Assembly (NCBI GenBank): GCA_035553895.1
Contig: DATMJI010000203.1
Coordinates: 1 to 22,160, forward strand
Direction: 5' to 3'
Origin: JADDRA01 sp035553895
GTDB taxonomy: Bacteria > Actinomycetota > Acidimicrobiia > Acidimicrobiales > CADCSY01
DNA: 22,160 nucleotides
Shown: positions 1 to 8,960 of the stretch, one piece after another
Position numbering within the stretch: position 1 is the stretch's first letter
How the letters are laid out: each line of letters opens with the position of its first letter
Position numbers and translations under genes: made by a program
Notes under the pieces: model-generated
Seen by the model: only the letters and a program-made list of their open reading frames with translations
What the model was told of the DNA's origin: nothing
The model's database searches: none

Positions 1-117
1 ATGCGCCGCTCGCCGTACCCGGTCACCTCGTCGAGAGGGGCACCGGCGAAGGCGGCCAGGCGCTCCACCCCCATGGTGTTGGCCCCCACCTGGGCGTCGA
101 GGTCGCCCCGGCGCTCG
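1..117. repeat. Direct repeat copy at the window edge (117 bp, identical to 829-945)
   Basis: Bases 1-117 match 829-945 at every position, offset 828 (276 codons, so in frame). The two diverge right after a shared CCGGCGCTCG. The copy at 829-945 sits in the expected HyuB context; this one follows a segment that should lead into a different C-terminal sequence. Confidence 0.95.
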
Positions 118-1460
118 GTGATGAGCGACACCGTCACGTCCTCGAGCATGAGCAGATCGCGCTCGATCCCCTCGCCCCCGGGTGCGTGACCCGCACCACC
201 GCTCCCCTGCCGCAGGCGGTACCGGAGCACCCGCATGGCATAGTGCCGCTCGAGCGCCTCGACCGGGGTGTTCTTGGTGTTGGTCATGCCCGTGTGCACG
301 CCGCTCATGCCCGGGCCTGCCGGGCCGCCGCCCTGGCCGCCGCCGACGGTCTCGTAGTAGACCCAGCCGTCGCCCCCGACCAGCACGTTGTTCATGGTGC
401 CCTGCCCGGCGGCCCCGACCCGGTCCGCCAGGGCCTGGGCCAGGGCTCCCAGGCAGACGTCGGCCACCCGCTGGCTGACCTCGACGTTGCCGGCGCCGAC
501 GGCCGCCGGCGGGCGGGCCGCCACCACCGAGCCCGCGGGGGCCACCACGGTGACCGGGCGCACGGCCCCCCCGTTGGCCGGGATGGTCGGGTCCACGGCG
601 TGGCGCAGGGCGAAGGCCACGGCGCTGACGGTGACCGCTGCCACGGCGTTGACGTTGCCGGCCACCTGGGGATCGGTCCCGGTGAAGTCGAAGGTGGCGG
701 TGTCGCCCGCCACTGCGAAGCGCACGGCCACCCCCACCGGATGGCGCTGGTCGGCCCGGGGCCCGGAGGAGTCAAGCTGGTCGGCGAAGCTCCAGGAGCC
801 GTCAGCCACCGCCGCCAGGGCGGCGCGCATGCGCCGCTCGCCGTACCCGGTCACCTCGTCGAGAGGGGCACCGGCGAAGGCGGCCAGGCGCTCCACCCCC
901 ATGGTGTTGGCCCCCACCTGGGCGTCGAGGTCGCCCCGGCGCTCGTCCGGGGTCCGGGAGTTGGCGCACAGCACGGCCACCACGTCGGGGCCCAGGCGCA
1001 CCGGTGGCAGGCGCAGGCCCTCCTGGTAGATCTCCACCGCCTCGGGCGGGATCGACCCCGGCACCATGCCGCCCACGTCGGCGTGGTGGGCCCGGTTGGC
1101 GACCCAGCCCACCAGGCGCCCATCCACCCAGCACGGCGCTACCAGGGTGAGGTCGTTGAGGTGGGTGCCGCCGGCGAAGGGGTCGTTGAGCACCACCTGC
1201 TCCCCCGGTCCCACCCCGCGGGGCCCGAAGGCGGCGATGGCCGCCGCCACCGATGCGGGCATCGACCCCAGGTGCACGGGGATGTGCTCGGCCTGGACCA
1301 GCAACTCGCCGCCGGGGGTGAACAGGGCCGCCGAGCAGTCGGCCCGCTCCTTGATGTTGGGACTCGACGCCCCCCGCTGGAGCACCAGCCCCATCTCCTC
1401 GGCCACCCCGGTGAGCCGGGAGATCAGGATCTGCAGCGACGCCGGGTCGAGGCGGCTCAC
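1..1460 (-). CDS. hyuB: Hydantoinase/oxoprolinase subunit B (HyuB), 3' end missing
   Basis: HyuB-family subunit of an ATP-dependent hydantoinase or 5-oxoprolinase, which with HyuA opens cyclic amides such as hydantoins or 5-oxoproline in the cytoplasm; the substrate cannot be told from sequence. The GTG start at 1460 overlaps the hyuA stop by 4 nt (GTGA), so the two are translationally coupled. Family hallmarks in order are an N-terminal segment with ERADCSAALFTPGG, then VLNDPFAGGTHLND, then HHADVGGMVPGS, then RTPDERRGDLDAQVGAN, and a glycine-rich GGGQGGGPAGPGMSG segment late in the protein. The frame is open to base 1, so the C-terminus is absent. After the typical late segment EDVTVSLITERR the protein returns abruptly to the sequence found about 276 residues earlier, because bases 1-117 duplicate 829-945. 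The normal HyuB ending is therefore not seen here. Family assignment is firm; the last 39 codons are suspect. Confidence 0.9.
   Translation of the reverse strand, partial: MSRLDPASLQILISRLTGVAEEMGLVLQRGASSPNIKERADCSAALFTPGGELLVQAEHIPVHLGSMPASVAAAIAAFGPRGVGPGEQVVLNDPFAGGTHLNDLTLVAPCWVDGRLVGWVANRAHHADVGGMVPGSIPPEAVEIYQEGLRLPPVRLGPDVVAVLCANSRTPDERRGDLDAQVGANTMGVERLAAFAGAPLDEVTGYGERRMRAALAAVADGSWSFADQLDSSGPRADQRHPVGVAVRFAVAGDTATFDFTGTDPQVAGNVNAVAAVTVSAVAFALRHAVDPTIPANGGAVRPVTVVAPAGSVVAARPPAAVGAGNVEVSQRVADVCLGALAQALADRVGAAGQGTMNNVLVGGDGWVYYETVGGGQGGGPAGPGMSGVHTGMTNTKNTPVEALERHYAMRVLRYRLRQGSGGAGHAPGGEGIERDLLMLEDVTVSLITERRGDLDAQVGANTMGVERLAAFAGAPLDEVTGYGERR
829..945. repeat. Direct repeat copy inside hyuB (117 bp, identical to 1-117)
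   Basis: Native-context copy, encoding on the minus strand the stretch from RRGDLDAQVGAN to GYGERRM. This is a normal conserved part of HyuB following the NSRTPDE segment. Confidence 0.95.
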
Positions 1461-3361
1461 CGCTGCTCCCGGGTCAGCACCAGTGCCCCCAGGGGCCCGG
1501 GCTCGCCCCGCCAGCCCTCGGGGACCCAGATGGTGCAGTCGTCCTCGGCCACCACCGCCGGGCCGGTGACCGCCCGGCGTCCGGGCGGCGCCGGCAGGTC
1601 GGCCCCCGTCACCGGCGATGCCACCCGGGCCCGGGCCCGCAGAGCCACCACCTCCACGGCCGCCCCGGGCCGGTCGTAGCCGTTGCGGCGCCGGTGCTCG
1701 CCGGCGAAGTCGGCCACCGTGGCCACCGTCAACTCGTGGCTCTGGCCGGCGTAGCGGCAGTCGAGCGCGGTGGCGACCTCCAATTGTGGAGGATCGTGGT
1801 GGCTGAGCGACCCCGATCCTCCGGAAACGGCGGCGCGGGCAGCATCGGCCAGGGCTGCCAGGGCCTCGTCCAGCCCGCGGTGGTCGGCCAGACCGGGCCA
1901 GGAGGCCACGGCGTCGTGGGCCAGCGGTGCCCCGAGGAGGCCGACGGCCGACAGCACCCCGGCCCGGGCCGGCACGATGACCGCCGGCATGTCCAGGGCC
2001 TCGGCCAGAGCGCAGGCGTGCAGGGGGCCGGCGCCCCCGAAGGCGACGAGGGCCAGCCCCCGGGGGTCGACCCCGCGGGCCACCGACACCTGGCGCAGGG
2101 CCCGCTCCATGCCGGCGTCGACCACGGCCACCACCCCGGCGGCGTCGACGCCGGCACCGGCGAGGGCGGCCGCCGCGGCCCGGCGGTCGAGCACGCCGAG
2201 ACCGGGCAGGGCGGCCCCGGCGGGGATCCGGCCGAGCACCAGGTCGGCGTCGGTCACCGTGGGCGCCGTGCCGCCCCGGCCGTAGCACGCCGGCCCCGGC
2301 ACCGCCCCCGCCGACTCCGGGCCCACGACCAGGGCCCCGCCAGCATCGAGGCGGGCCAGGGACCCACCCCCGGCCCCGATGGTGTGGATGTCGAGCGACG
2401 GCAGGCGCACGGGGAAGCCGGCCACCTCCCGCTGGGCCGCAGGGGCCGGTGCCCCCCCCTGGACGAGGCAGACGTCGGTGCTGGTGCCGCCCATGTCGAA
2501 GCTGACGGCGTCGGGCCACCCGCAGGCCTGGGCCACCTCGGCCGCCGCCCCCACGCCGCCGGCCGGTCCCGACAGGACCAGGGCGGCGGGCAGCTCGGCC
2601 GCCTCGGCCGCGGGCATCAGGCCCCCGGCCGAGGTCATCACCAGCACGGTCCCGGCGGCGCCGGCCAGGCGGCGCAGGTAATCCCGGCAGGCGGGACGGA
2701 GGTAGGCGTTGAGCACGGTGGTGGAGGTCCGCTCGTACTCCCGGAACTCAGGAGCGACCTGGTGCGAGCACGTGACGTCGTCGAGCCCCCGCCGGGCCAA
2801 CTCGGCCGCCACCGCCTGCTCGTGTCGGGGATCGAGGTCGGCGTGCAGCAGGCACACGGCGACCGCGGCCACGCCCGGGTCGATGGCACCGAGGGACGAC
2901 AGGTCGACGGCCTCCAGCTCCTCCCCCCGGGCCCCCAGCCGCCCGACGACCTGGTAGCGCCGTCCCCGGGGGACCAGCGGCGGGGGCCGCCGGGCGGCCG
3001 GGTCGTAGAGCGACGGGCGGTGCTGGCGGGCGATCTCGACCACGTCGGCGAACCCGTGGTTGGTGACCAGGGCGACCGGCGCTCCCCGGCGCTCGAGCAG
3101 GGCGTTGGTGGCCACCGTGGTCCCGTGGGCCAAGACGCCGATCCCGGCACTCCCCGGCCGATCTGGCAGCAGGGGTGGCTGGAATTCCAACCGATCCTGC
3201 TGCCAGTTCGCCTGAGGGCCAGCGCCGCCACCGGTCACCGCCGCCAGACCCGAGCGCAGCGCCCGGGCCGGGTCGTCGGGGGTCGACGGCACCTTGGCGA
3301 TGGTCCCGTCCTCGGCCACCACGTCGGTGAAGGTGCCCCCGCTGTCGGCCCCGGCCCGCAT
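1457..3361 (-). CDS. hyuA: Hydantoinase/oxoprolinase subunit A (HyuA)
   Basis: ATP-binding subunit of an ATP-dependent hydantoinase/5-oxoprolinase, partner of the downstream hyuB. It is 634 aa, within the usual range. The actin/sugar-kinase-like phosphate motif GADSGGTFTD starts at residue 4. HGTTVATNALLERRGAP, ERTSTTVLNAYLRP, TSAGGLMP, LSGPAGGVGAA, SFDMGGTSTDVCLV and IHTIGAGGGSLARLD follow in family order, then RYAGQSHELTV near the C-terminus. The ATG at 3361 is chosen because the conserved motif begins three residues later; GAGG lies 4 nt upstream but is buried in a palindrome (3361-3427). Two stretches look foreign: residues 53-67 and residues 514-525. Both are encoded by palindromic DNA and carry codons rare in the rest of the gene (TTG, GAT, CCA, CCT, GGA, CAA). 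The first accounts for most of an extra length of roughly 13-15 residues compared with my recollection of typical HyuA proteins. Confidence 0.93.
   Translation of the reverse strand: MRAGADSGGTFTDVVAEDGTIAKVPSTPDDPARALRSGLAAVTGGGAGPQANWQQDRLEFQPPLLPDRPGSAGIGVLAHGTTVATNALLERRGAPVALVTNHGFADVVEIARQHRPSLYDPAARRPPPLVPRGRRYQVVGRLGARGEELEAVDLSSLGAIDPGVAAVAVCLLHADLDPRHEQAVAAELARRGLDDVTCSHQVAPEFREYERTSTTVLNAYLRPACRDYLRRLAGAAGTVLVMTSAGGLMPAAEAAELPAALVLSGPAGGVGAAAEVAQACGWPDAVSFDMGGTSTDVCLVQGGAPAPAAQREVAGFPVRLPSLDIHTIGAGGGSLARLDAGGALVVGPESAGAVPGPACYGRGGTAPTVTDADLVLGRIPAGAALPGLGVLDRRAAAAALAGAGVDAAGVVAVVDAGMERALRQVSVARGVDPRGLALVAFGGAGPLHACALAEALDMPAVIVPARAGVLSAVGLLGAPLAHDAVASWPGLADHRGLDEALAALADAARAAVSGGSGSLSHHDPPQLEVATALDCRYAGQSHELTVATVADFAGEHRRRNGYDRPGAAVEVVALRARARVASPVTGADLPAPPGRRAVTGPAVVAEDDCTIWVPEGWRGEPGPLGALVLTREQR
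1788..1822. repeat. 35-bp palindrome inside hyuA
   Basis: Concentric inverted repeat centred on 1805. GGAGGATCG pairs with CGATCCTCC, then GGT with ACC, then GCT with AGC, with single mismatches at 1797/1813 and 1801/1809 (15 of 17 pairs). It encodes HyuA residues 514-525 using GGA, GGA, GAT, CCT and CCA, unlike the surrounding G/C-ending codons. On the minus strand it reads AGGATCGG-N7-CAGCCACC, almost the same core as the 3163-3206 palindrome. Confidence 0.6.
3163..3206. repeat. 44-bp palindrome inside hyuA, candidate in-frame insertion
   Basis: Perfect 11-bp arms CTGGCAGCAGG and CCTGCTGCCAG enclose a concentric 10-bp palindrome TGGAATTCCA, both centred on 3184.5. In total 18 of 22 positions pair, plus two G-T wobbles. 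It encodes HyuA residues 53-67 (from WQQDRLEF to LLPD), between the N-terminal phosphate motif and HGTTVATNA, where other HyuA proteins appear shorter by about this much. On the minus strand the core reads AGGATCGG-N9-CAGCCACC. Confidence 0.7.
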
Positions 3362-3427
3362 ACCGCCTCGATCATTGTCGGCTGGACAGTGCCCCGCACT
3401 GTCCAGCCGACAAAGAACGAGGCGGTA
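3361..3427. repeat. 67-bp palindrome filling the rnhA-hyuA spacer
   Basis: The arms run 3361-3392 and 3396-3427 with a 3-nt CCC loop. The inner 18 bp (TTGTCGGCTGGACAGTGC and its complement) and the outer 10 bp (TACCGCCTCG and CGAGGCGGTA) are perfect; only 3371/3417 and 3374/3414 do not pair (30 of 32). The A of the hyuA ATG and its GAGG ribosome-binding site lie in the outer arm. It could act as a T-less actinobacterial terminator for rnhA, as a translational lock on hyuA, or be a mobile palindromic repeat. Confidence 0.9.
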
Positions 3428-3434
3428 GGGCTGC

Positions 3435-4472
3435 TCAGGGTTCGAGGAGCCAGACCTCGGTCTCGCCCAGGGCGTCCTGGAAGGAGCGGGCCAGGCGCCC
3501 GACGACCGGATCCTTGCGGTCCCAGACCACGACCGCCTCGTCGGCGTGGCGGGCCAGCCAGGCGTCACGCCGGGCCAGGGCGGCACCGGCCTGGGCCTTG
3601 GTGGCCGGGGCGCTCTGTTGGACCACCACCTCGCCCGCCGCCGCCTCCCGCAGCCGCCGGTAGCGCTGGCGGCTGACCTCGGGCCAGCGATCCTCCTGGC
3701 CGGGGAAGGCCAACACGGCCACGTAGGGCACCCCGGCCGCCGCCGCCGCCTCCGCCCCCACCTGCTCCGCTCCCAACCCCAGCCCGGTGAGCACCACCAG
3801 GTCGGGGTGCAGCTCGGCGGTGGCGGCCAGGACCTCGGTGAGCCGGCGACGCACCCCGCCGGCCACCGGGTTGTCCTCGTAGCCGCCGAGCTCGGGCGGC
3901 CGGTGCCCGGCCACCGCCACCAGGTGGCCGGCGGGGACGGCCGGCCGGTCCCCTCCCGGCATCCGGGAGGCACCGGGGACCGGGCACTCCCCGTACCCCT
4001 TCGACGCGTCAGGAGGGCCCAGATCGGCTGGTCGTCCCTCACCCGACCGGCCGGACTGGGTGGTGGCCGCCTCCACCGCCAGGCGGTCGACCAGGTCGTT
4101 CATGGTGTCCCCGGAGTGGCCCTTGACCCAGCGGAAGCTGACGTCGCCCCGATCCCGGTAGCGCTCCACCAGGGGCTCCCACAGGTCCCGGTTGGCCACC
4201 GGCTTGCGGGCCTTGTTCAGCCACCCCCGGGCCAGCCACCCTTCCCACCACCGGTCGCGGAAGCAGTTCACCACGTACGTGGAGTCGCTCACCACCACCA
4301 GCTCGCCCGGCAGCGCCCGCACCGCCTCGAGCGCAGCCTTGATCTCCATGCGCTGGTTGGTGCTGGGGTTCTCGGCCCCGCTGGCCCAGCGGCCGCCCTC
4401 CACCGCCCACGCCCACCCCCCGGGGCCGGGATTGCCGAGGCAGGCGCCGTCGGTGTAGGCCCACGTCGGCAT
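3435..4472 (-). CDS. RNase HI fused to a YpsA-like SLOG domain
   Basis: 345-aa two-domain protein. Residues 1-140 are ribonuclease HI, which cuts the RNA strand of RNA-DNA hybrids. Visible are YTDGACLGNPGPGG with catalytic D8, E43 in NQRMEIKAALEAV, D63 in VVSDSTYV, VKGHSG with H119, and D129 in MNDLVDRLAVEA, a complete active site. Residues about 184-345 match the DUF1273/YpsA branch of the SLOG superfamily: AVAGHRPPELGGY (G189-P192), then LVVLTGLGLGAEQ, AVLAFPGQEDRWPEVSRQRY, and ARHADEAVVVWD. SLOG domains are proposed to bind nucleotide-derived ligands; the function here is unknown. The linker (about 141-183) is low-complexity and built from two palindromes, with codons (GGT, GGA, CGA, CCA, GAT, CCT) unlike the domains. 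The gene is divergent from aceE with a 62-bp spacer. The RNase HI call is firm; the SLOG call is by motif. Confidence 0.9.
   Translation of the reverse strand: MPTWAYTDGACLGNPGPGGWAWAVEGGRWASGAENPSTNQRMEIKAALEAVRALPGELVVVSDSTYVVNCFRDRWWEGWLARGWLNKARKPVANRDLWEPLVERYRDRGDVSFRWVKGHSGDTMNDLVDRLAVEAATTQSGRSGEGRPADLGPPDASKGYGECPVPGASRMPGGDRPAVPAGHLVAVAGHRPPELGGYEDNPVAGGVRRRLTEVLAATAELHPDLVVLTGLGLGAEQVGAEAAAAAGVPYVAVLAFPGQEDRWPEVSRQRYRRLREAAAGEVVVQQSAPATKAQAGAALARRDAWLARHADEAVVVWDRKDPVVGRLARSFQDALGETEVWLLEP
3945..3983. repeat. Palindrome in the RNase HI-SLOG linker (SLOG side)
   Basis: CCTCCCGG-CAT-CCGGGAGG forms a perfect 8-bp stem. It is extended by CCGGTCC/GGACCGG with a one-sided 6-nt bulge (3971-3976), giving 15 pairs. 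It encodes the linker just before the SLOG AVAGHRP motif. Confidence 0.6.
4018..4060. repeat. Palindrome in the RNase HI-SLOG linker (RNase H side)
   Basis: Concentric palindrome centred on 4039. CCCAG/CTGGG forms the outer stem and CGGCTGGTCG/CGACCGGCCG the inner one, with a single T-G wobble, enclosing a 9-nt loop. It encodes the start of the linker, right after the last RNase H helix. On the minus strand it contains CCAGCCGATC, close to CCAGCCGACA of the 3361-3427 palindrome. Confidence 0.6.
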
Positions 4473-4534
4473 GGCCGGGCACGCTACCGGTCGAGATGCG
4501 AGCGAACCGGGCCGCCGGCTGACAGCATGGGAGC

Positions 4535-7225
<2,691 letters not shown>

Positions 7226-7248
7226 GGGCGCATCGGCCTCCCTCCCTC

Positions 7249-7296
7249 TTCTGGCCCCAGCCGAGCGCCAGGATCGATGGTCGCCTGGGGCCAGAA
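7249..7296. repeat. Strong hairpin/palindrome downstream of aceE
   Basis: Perfect 12-bp arms TTCTGGCCCCAG (7249-7260) and CTGGGGCCAGAA (7285-7296). An inner stem (GCG/CGC then CCA/TGG with a bulged T) encloses a 7-nt loop. There is no T-run, so it would be an actinobacterial-type terminator for aceE, or a leader structure for the next gene. Its interior AGGATCGATGGTCGCC resembles the core of the hyuA palindromes. Confidence 0.75.
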
Positions 7297-7346
7297 CGGT
7301 GGTCATCGGGTACGCAGGGGCGGCAGGCGGGCTACTTTTCCCCACC

Positions 7347-7934
7347 ATGGCCCCTGCGCCCGCCGACTTCTTCATTACCGGGGACCCGGAGGCCGACGGG
7401 CTCCTGGGGCGGGACCCGCTGGCCCTGGTGTTGGGCATGATGCTCGACCAGCAGGTGCCCATGGAGTGGGCCTTCGCCTCTCCGGCCAAGCTCGCCTCCC
7501 GCCTCGGAGGCAGCCTCGACGCTGGCGCCATCGCCGCCATGGACCCTGACGAGCTGGCCGCCGCCTTCAAGGAGAAGCCGGCCCTGCACCGCTACCCCGG
7601 CTCCATGGCCCGCCGGGCCCAGGAGCTGTGCCGCCACCTGGTCGAGGTCTACGGCGGGCGAGCCGAGGCGCTGTGGGAGGGTGCCGCCACCGGCGCCGAG
7701 CTGCTCGAGCGCCTCACCGCCCTGCCCGGCTTCGGTCCCGAGAAGGCCAGGATCTTCCTGGCCGTCCTGGCCAAGCGCCGGGGGGTGCGCCCGTCCGGGT
7801 GGGAGGAGGCGGCGGCCCCGTTCTCCGACGAATGCCGCCGCTCGGTGGCCGACGTCACCGACCCCCAGAGCCTGCTCGAGGTCCGGGCCTTCAAGCAGGC
7901 CCGCAAGGCCGCCGGGAAGGGCAAGGCCGACTGA
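7347..7934 (+). CDS. HhH-GPD-type base-excision DNA repair protein
   Basis: 195-aa member of an actinobacterial HhH-GPD family related to endonuclease III and AlkA, expected to act on damaged bases in DNA. The N-terminal segment FITGDPEADGLLGRDPLAL, the LVLGMMLDQQVPMEWAF helix and PALHRYPGSMARRAQELC are characteristic. The helix-hairpin-helix is LPGFGPEKA at residues 126-134, which contacts the DNA backbone. No four-cysteine Fe-S cluster motif like that of Nth is present. An ATG 48 nt upstream is in frame, but its extra 16 residues lack family similarity. ATG 7347 puts the conserved TGDPEAD near the N-terminus and lies about 9 nt after a TACTTT -10-like hexamer, so the mRNA may be leaderless. 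The basic tail (KQARKAAGKGKAD) is typical of nucleic-acid-binding proteins. Substrate is unknown. Confidence 0.87.
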   Translation: MAPAPADFFITGDPEADGLLGRDPLALVLGMMLDQQVPMEWAFASPAKLASRLGGSLDAGAIAAMDPDELAAAFKEKPALHRYPGSMARRAQELCRHLVEVYGGRAEALWEGAATGAELLERLTALPGFGPEKARIFLAVLAKRRGVRPSGWEEAAAPFSDECRRSVADVTDPQSLLEVRAFKQARKAAGKGKAD

Positions 7935-8004
7935 GACGTCACCGCCGCCTCCTGACGATCAGGATGCGGCCGGCAGCTCCCCGGTGCCGGCCATGGCCGA
8001 AGGC

Positions 8005-8027
8005 GGTGCCCGGCCCCGAAGGGCACC
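8005..8027. terminator. Candidate bidirectional terminator
   Basis: GGTGCCC/GGGCACC stem with a 9-nt loop, in the 106-bp convergent spacer between the repair gene and the hydrolase gene. A smaller perfect hairpin, TCCTGA-CGA-TCAGGA, lies in the same spacer near 7950. Confidence 0.5.
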
Positions 8028-8040
8028 TGCCGGCGACGGC

Positions 8041-8811
8041 CTAGGGCCGGGTGGCCGGGCGGCCCGCCTGGCGCTCCAGCCACCCGAGGAGCACGGCGAT
8101 GGCCCGGGGGTCGTGGCGCAGACCGTGGCCGGCACCGTTGATGATCCGTAGCTCGGCGCTGCCATGGCAATCGGCCAGGGCCCGGGCGTCGAGCGCAGGC
8201 ACCAGATCGTCCTCGGAGCCCTGGATCAACAGCAGGGGACGGGGGGCGAGCTGCGCCGCCCGGGCCAGCGGGCGTAGCTCCTTGAGCTCGCGGGTCCACT
8301 CGTCCATCCGGGCCGGGAAGTCTCGCCGGCGGACCACGCCGATGGCCCGGCTGTGCTCGAGGAACCGGCGGGGGTGGGCGGCCCAGTCGTCGAAGTCGGC
8401 CCGGGCCGAGAGGGCGGCCACGCCGCCGACCCGGGTGTCCTCAGCAGCCTCGCAGATGGCGAGGGAGCCTCCGGTACTGGCGCCGGCCAGCCACACCCCA
8501 CCCACCTCGCCGGTGGCCAGCAGGTGGTCGACGGCCGAGCGCACGTCGGTGAGCCACCCACCGAGGGAGAAGTCTCCACCGGAGCCGCCGGTCCCCCGGA
8601 AGTTGAAGCTCAAGACGGTCCAGCCGGCGGCCGCCGCCAGGCGATCGGCCAGTTCGGGATAGGTCCGGCCCGAGGCGGCACCGCCCAGGGCGCCGGTGGG
8701 AAAGCCGTGACAGAGCACCAGTCCCGGCCGCCCGGAAGCAGCTGCCCCCGGAGAGGGGTGGGCCAGGTGGGCGTGGAGCTCCAGATCCCCGGAGCGCACG
8801 ATGTCACCCAC
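8041..8811 (-). CDS. Alpha/beta hydrolase (serine hydrolase, esterase/acylaminopeptidase-like)
   Basis: Cytoplasmic alpha/beta-hydrolase of 256 aa. From GTG 8811: the oxyanion-hole segment LVLCHGFPTG (H35-G40), SFNFRGTGGSGG, nucleophile S112 in GASTGG (G-x-S-x-G), acid residue in GSEDDLVP (about 201-202), and H229 in GAGHGL, a full catalytic triad in the right order. Similar proteins are usually called alpha/beta hydrolases or dienelactone-hydrolase-like; the substrate cannot be inferred. No signal peptide is seen. The start is uncertain: the frame stays open to 8955 (304 aa), but that extension has no family-like sequence and crosses a 10-bp G/C hairpin. GTG 8811 puts the first beta-strand where expected, though its ribosome-binding site is weak. 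The gene is convergent with the repair gene on its 3' side. Confidence 0.85.
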   Translation of the reverse strand: MGDIVRSGDLELHAHLAHPSPGAAASGRPGLVLCHGFPTGALGGAASGRTYPELADRLAAAAGWTVLSFNFRGTGGSGGDFSLGGWLTDVRSAVDHLLATGEVGGVWLAGASTGGSLAICEAAEDTRVGGVAALSARADFDDWAAHPRRFLEHSRAIGVVRRRDFPARMDEWTRELKELRPLARAAQLAPRPLLLIQGSEDDLVPALDARALADCHGSAELRIINGAGHGLRHDPRAIAVLLGWLERQAGRPATRP

Positions 8812-8858
8812 CGCGGCCAACGCTACCCGCCCGAGCCGCCTGCGGCCGGGAACGCCGA

Positions 8859-8886
8859 CGGGGGGAGCACCGCAGCGCTCCCCCCG
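8859..8886. repeat. Hairpin upstream of the hydrolase gene
   Basis: CGGGGGGAGC (8859-8868) pairs perfectly with GCTCCCCCCG (8877-8886) around an 8-nt loop. It lies 48 nt upstream of the chosen GTG on the minus strand, so it could be a leader structure, or part of the coding region if the longer start is used. Confidence 0.55.
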
Positions 8887-8960
8887 CCAACTCGATGATG
8901 CCGATTGTTCCCGGTCAGGCGTTTGGGTACCAGGGGGACCACATCCTGGCCGCACGGTCC

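Noticed and set aside
186..1679. Long plus-strand open frame (497 codons) opposite hyuB
   Set aside because: It is antisense to a well-recognised HyuB frame, rich in His/Gly/Arg from third-position GC bias, with no domain pattern.
3362..4042. N-terminal extension of hyuA to ATG 4042 (861 codons in total)
   Set aside because: The extra 227 residues lie out of frame within the RNase H-SLOG gene and have no HyuA similarity; the phosphate motif begins three residues after ATG 3361.
7752..7770. Palindrome GGCCAGGATCTTCCTGGCC in the repair gene
   Set aside because: It encodes the conserved KARIFLAV segment after the HhH motif, so the symmetry is explained by normal codons rather than an insertion.
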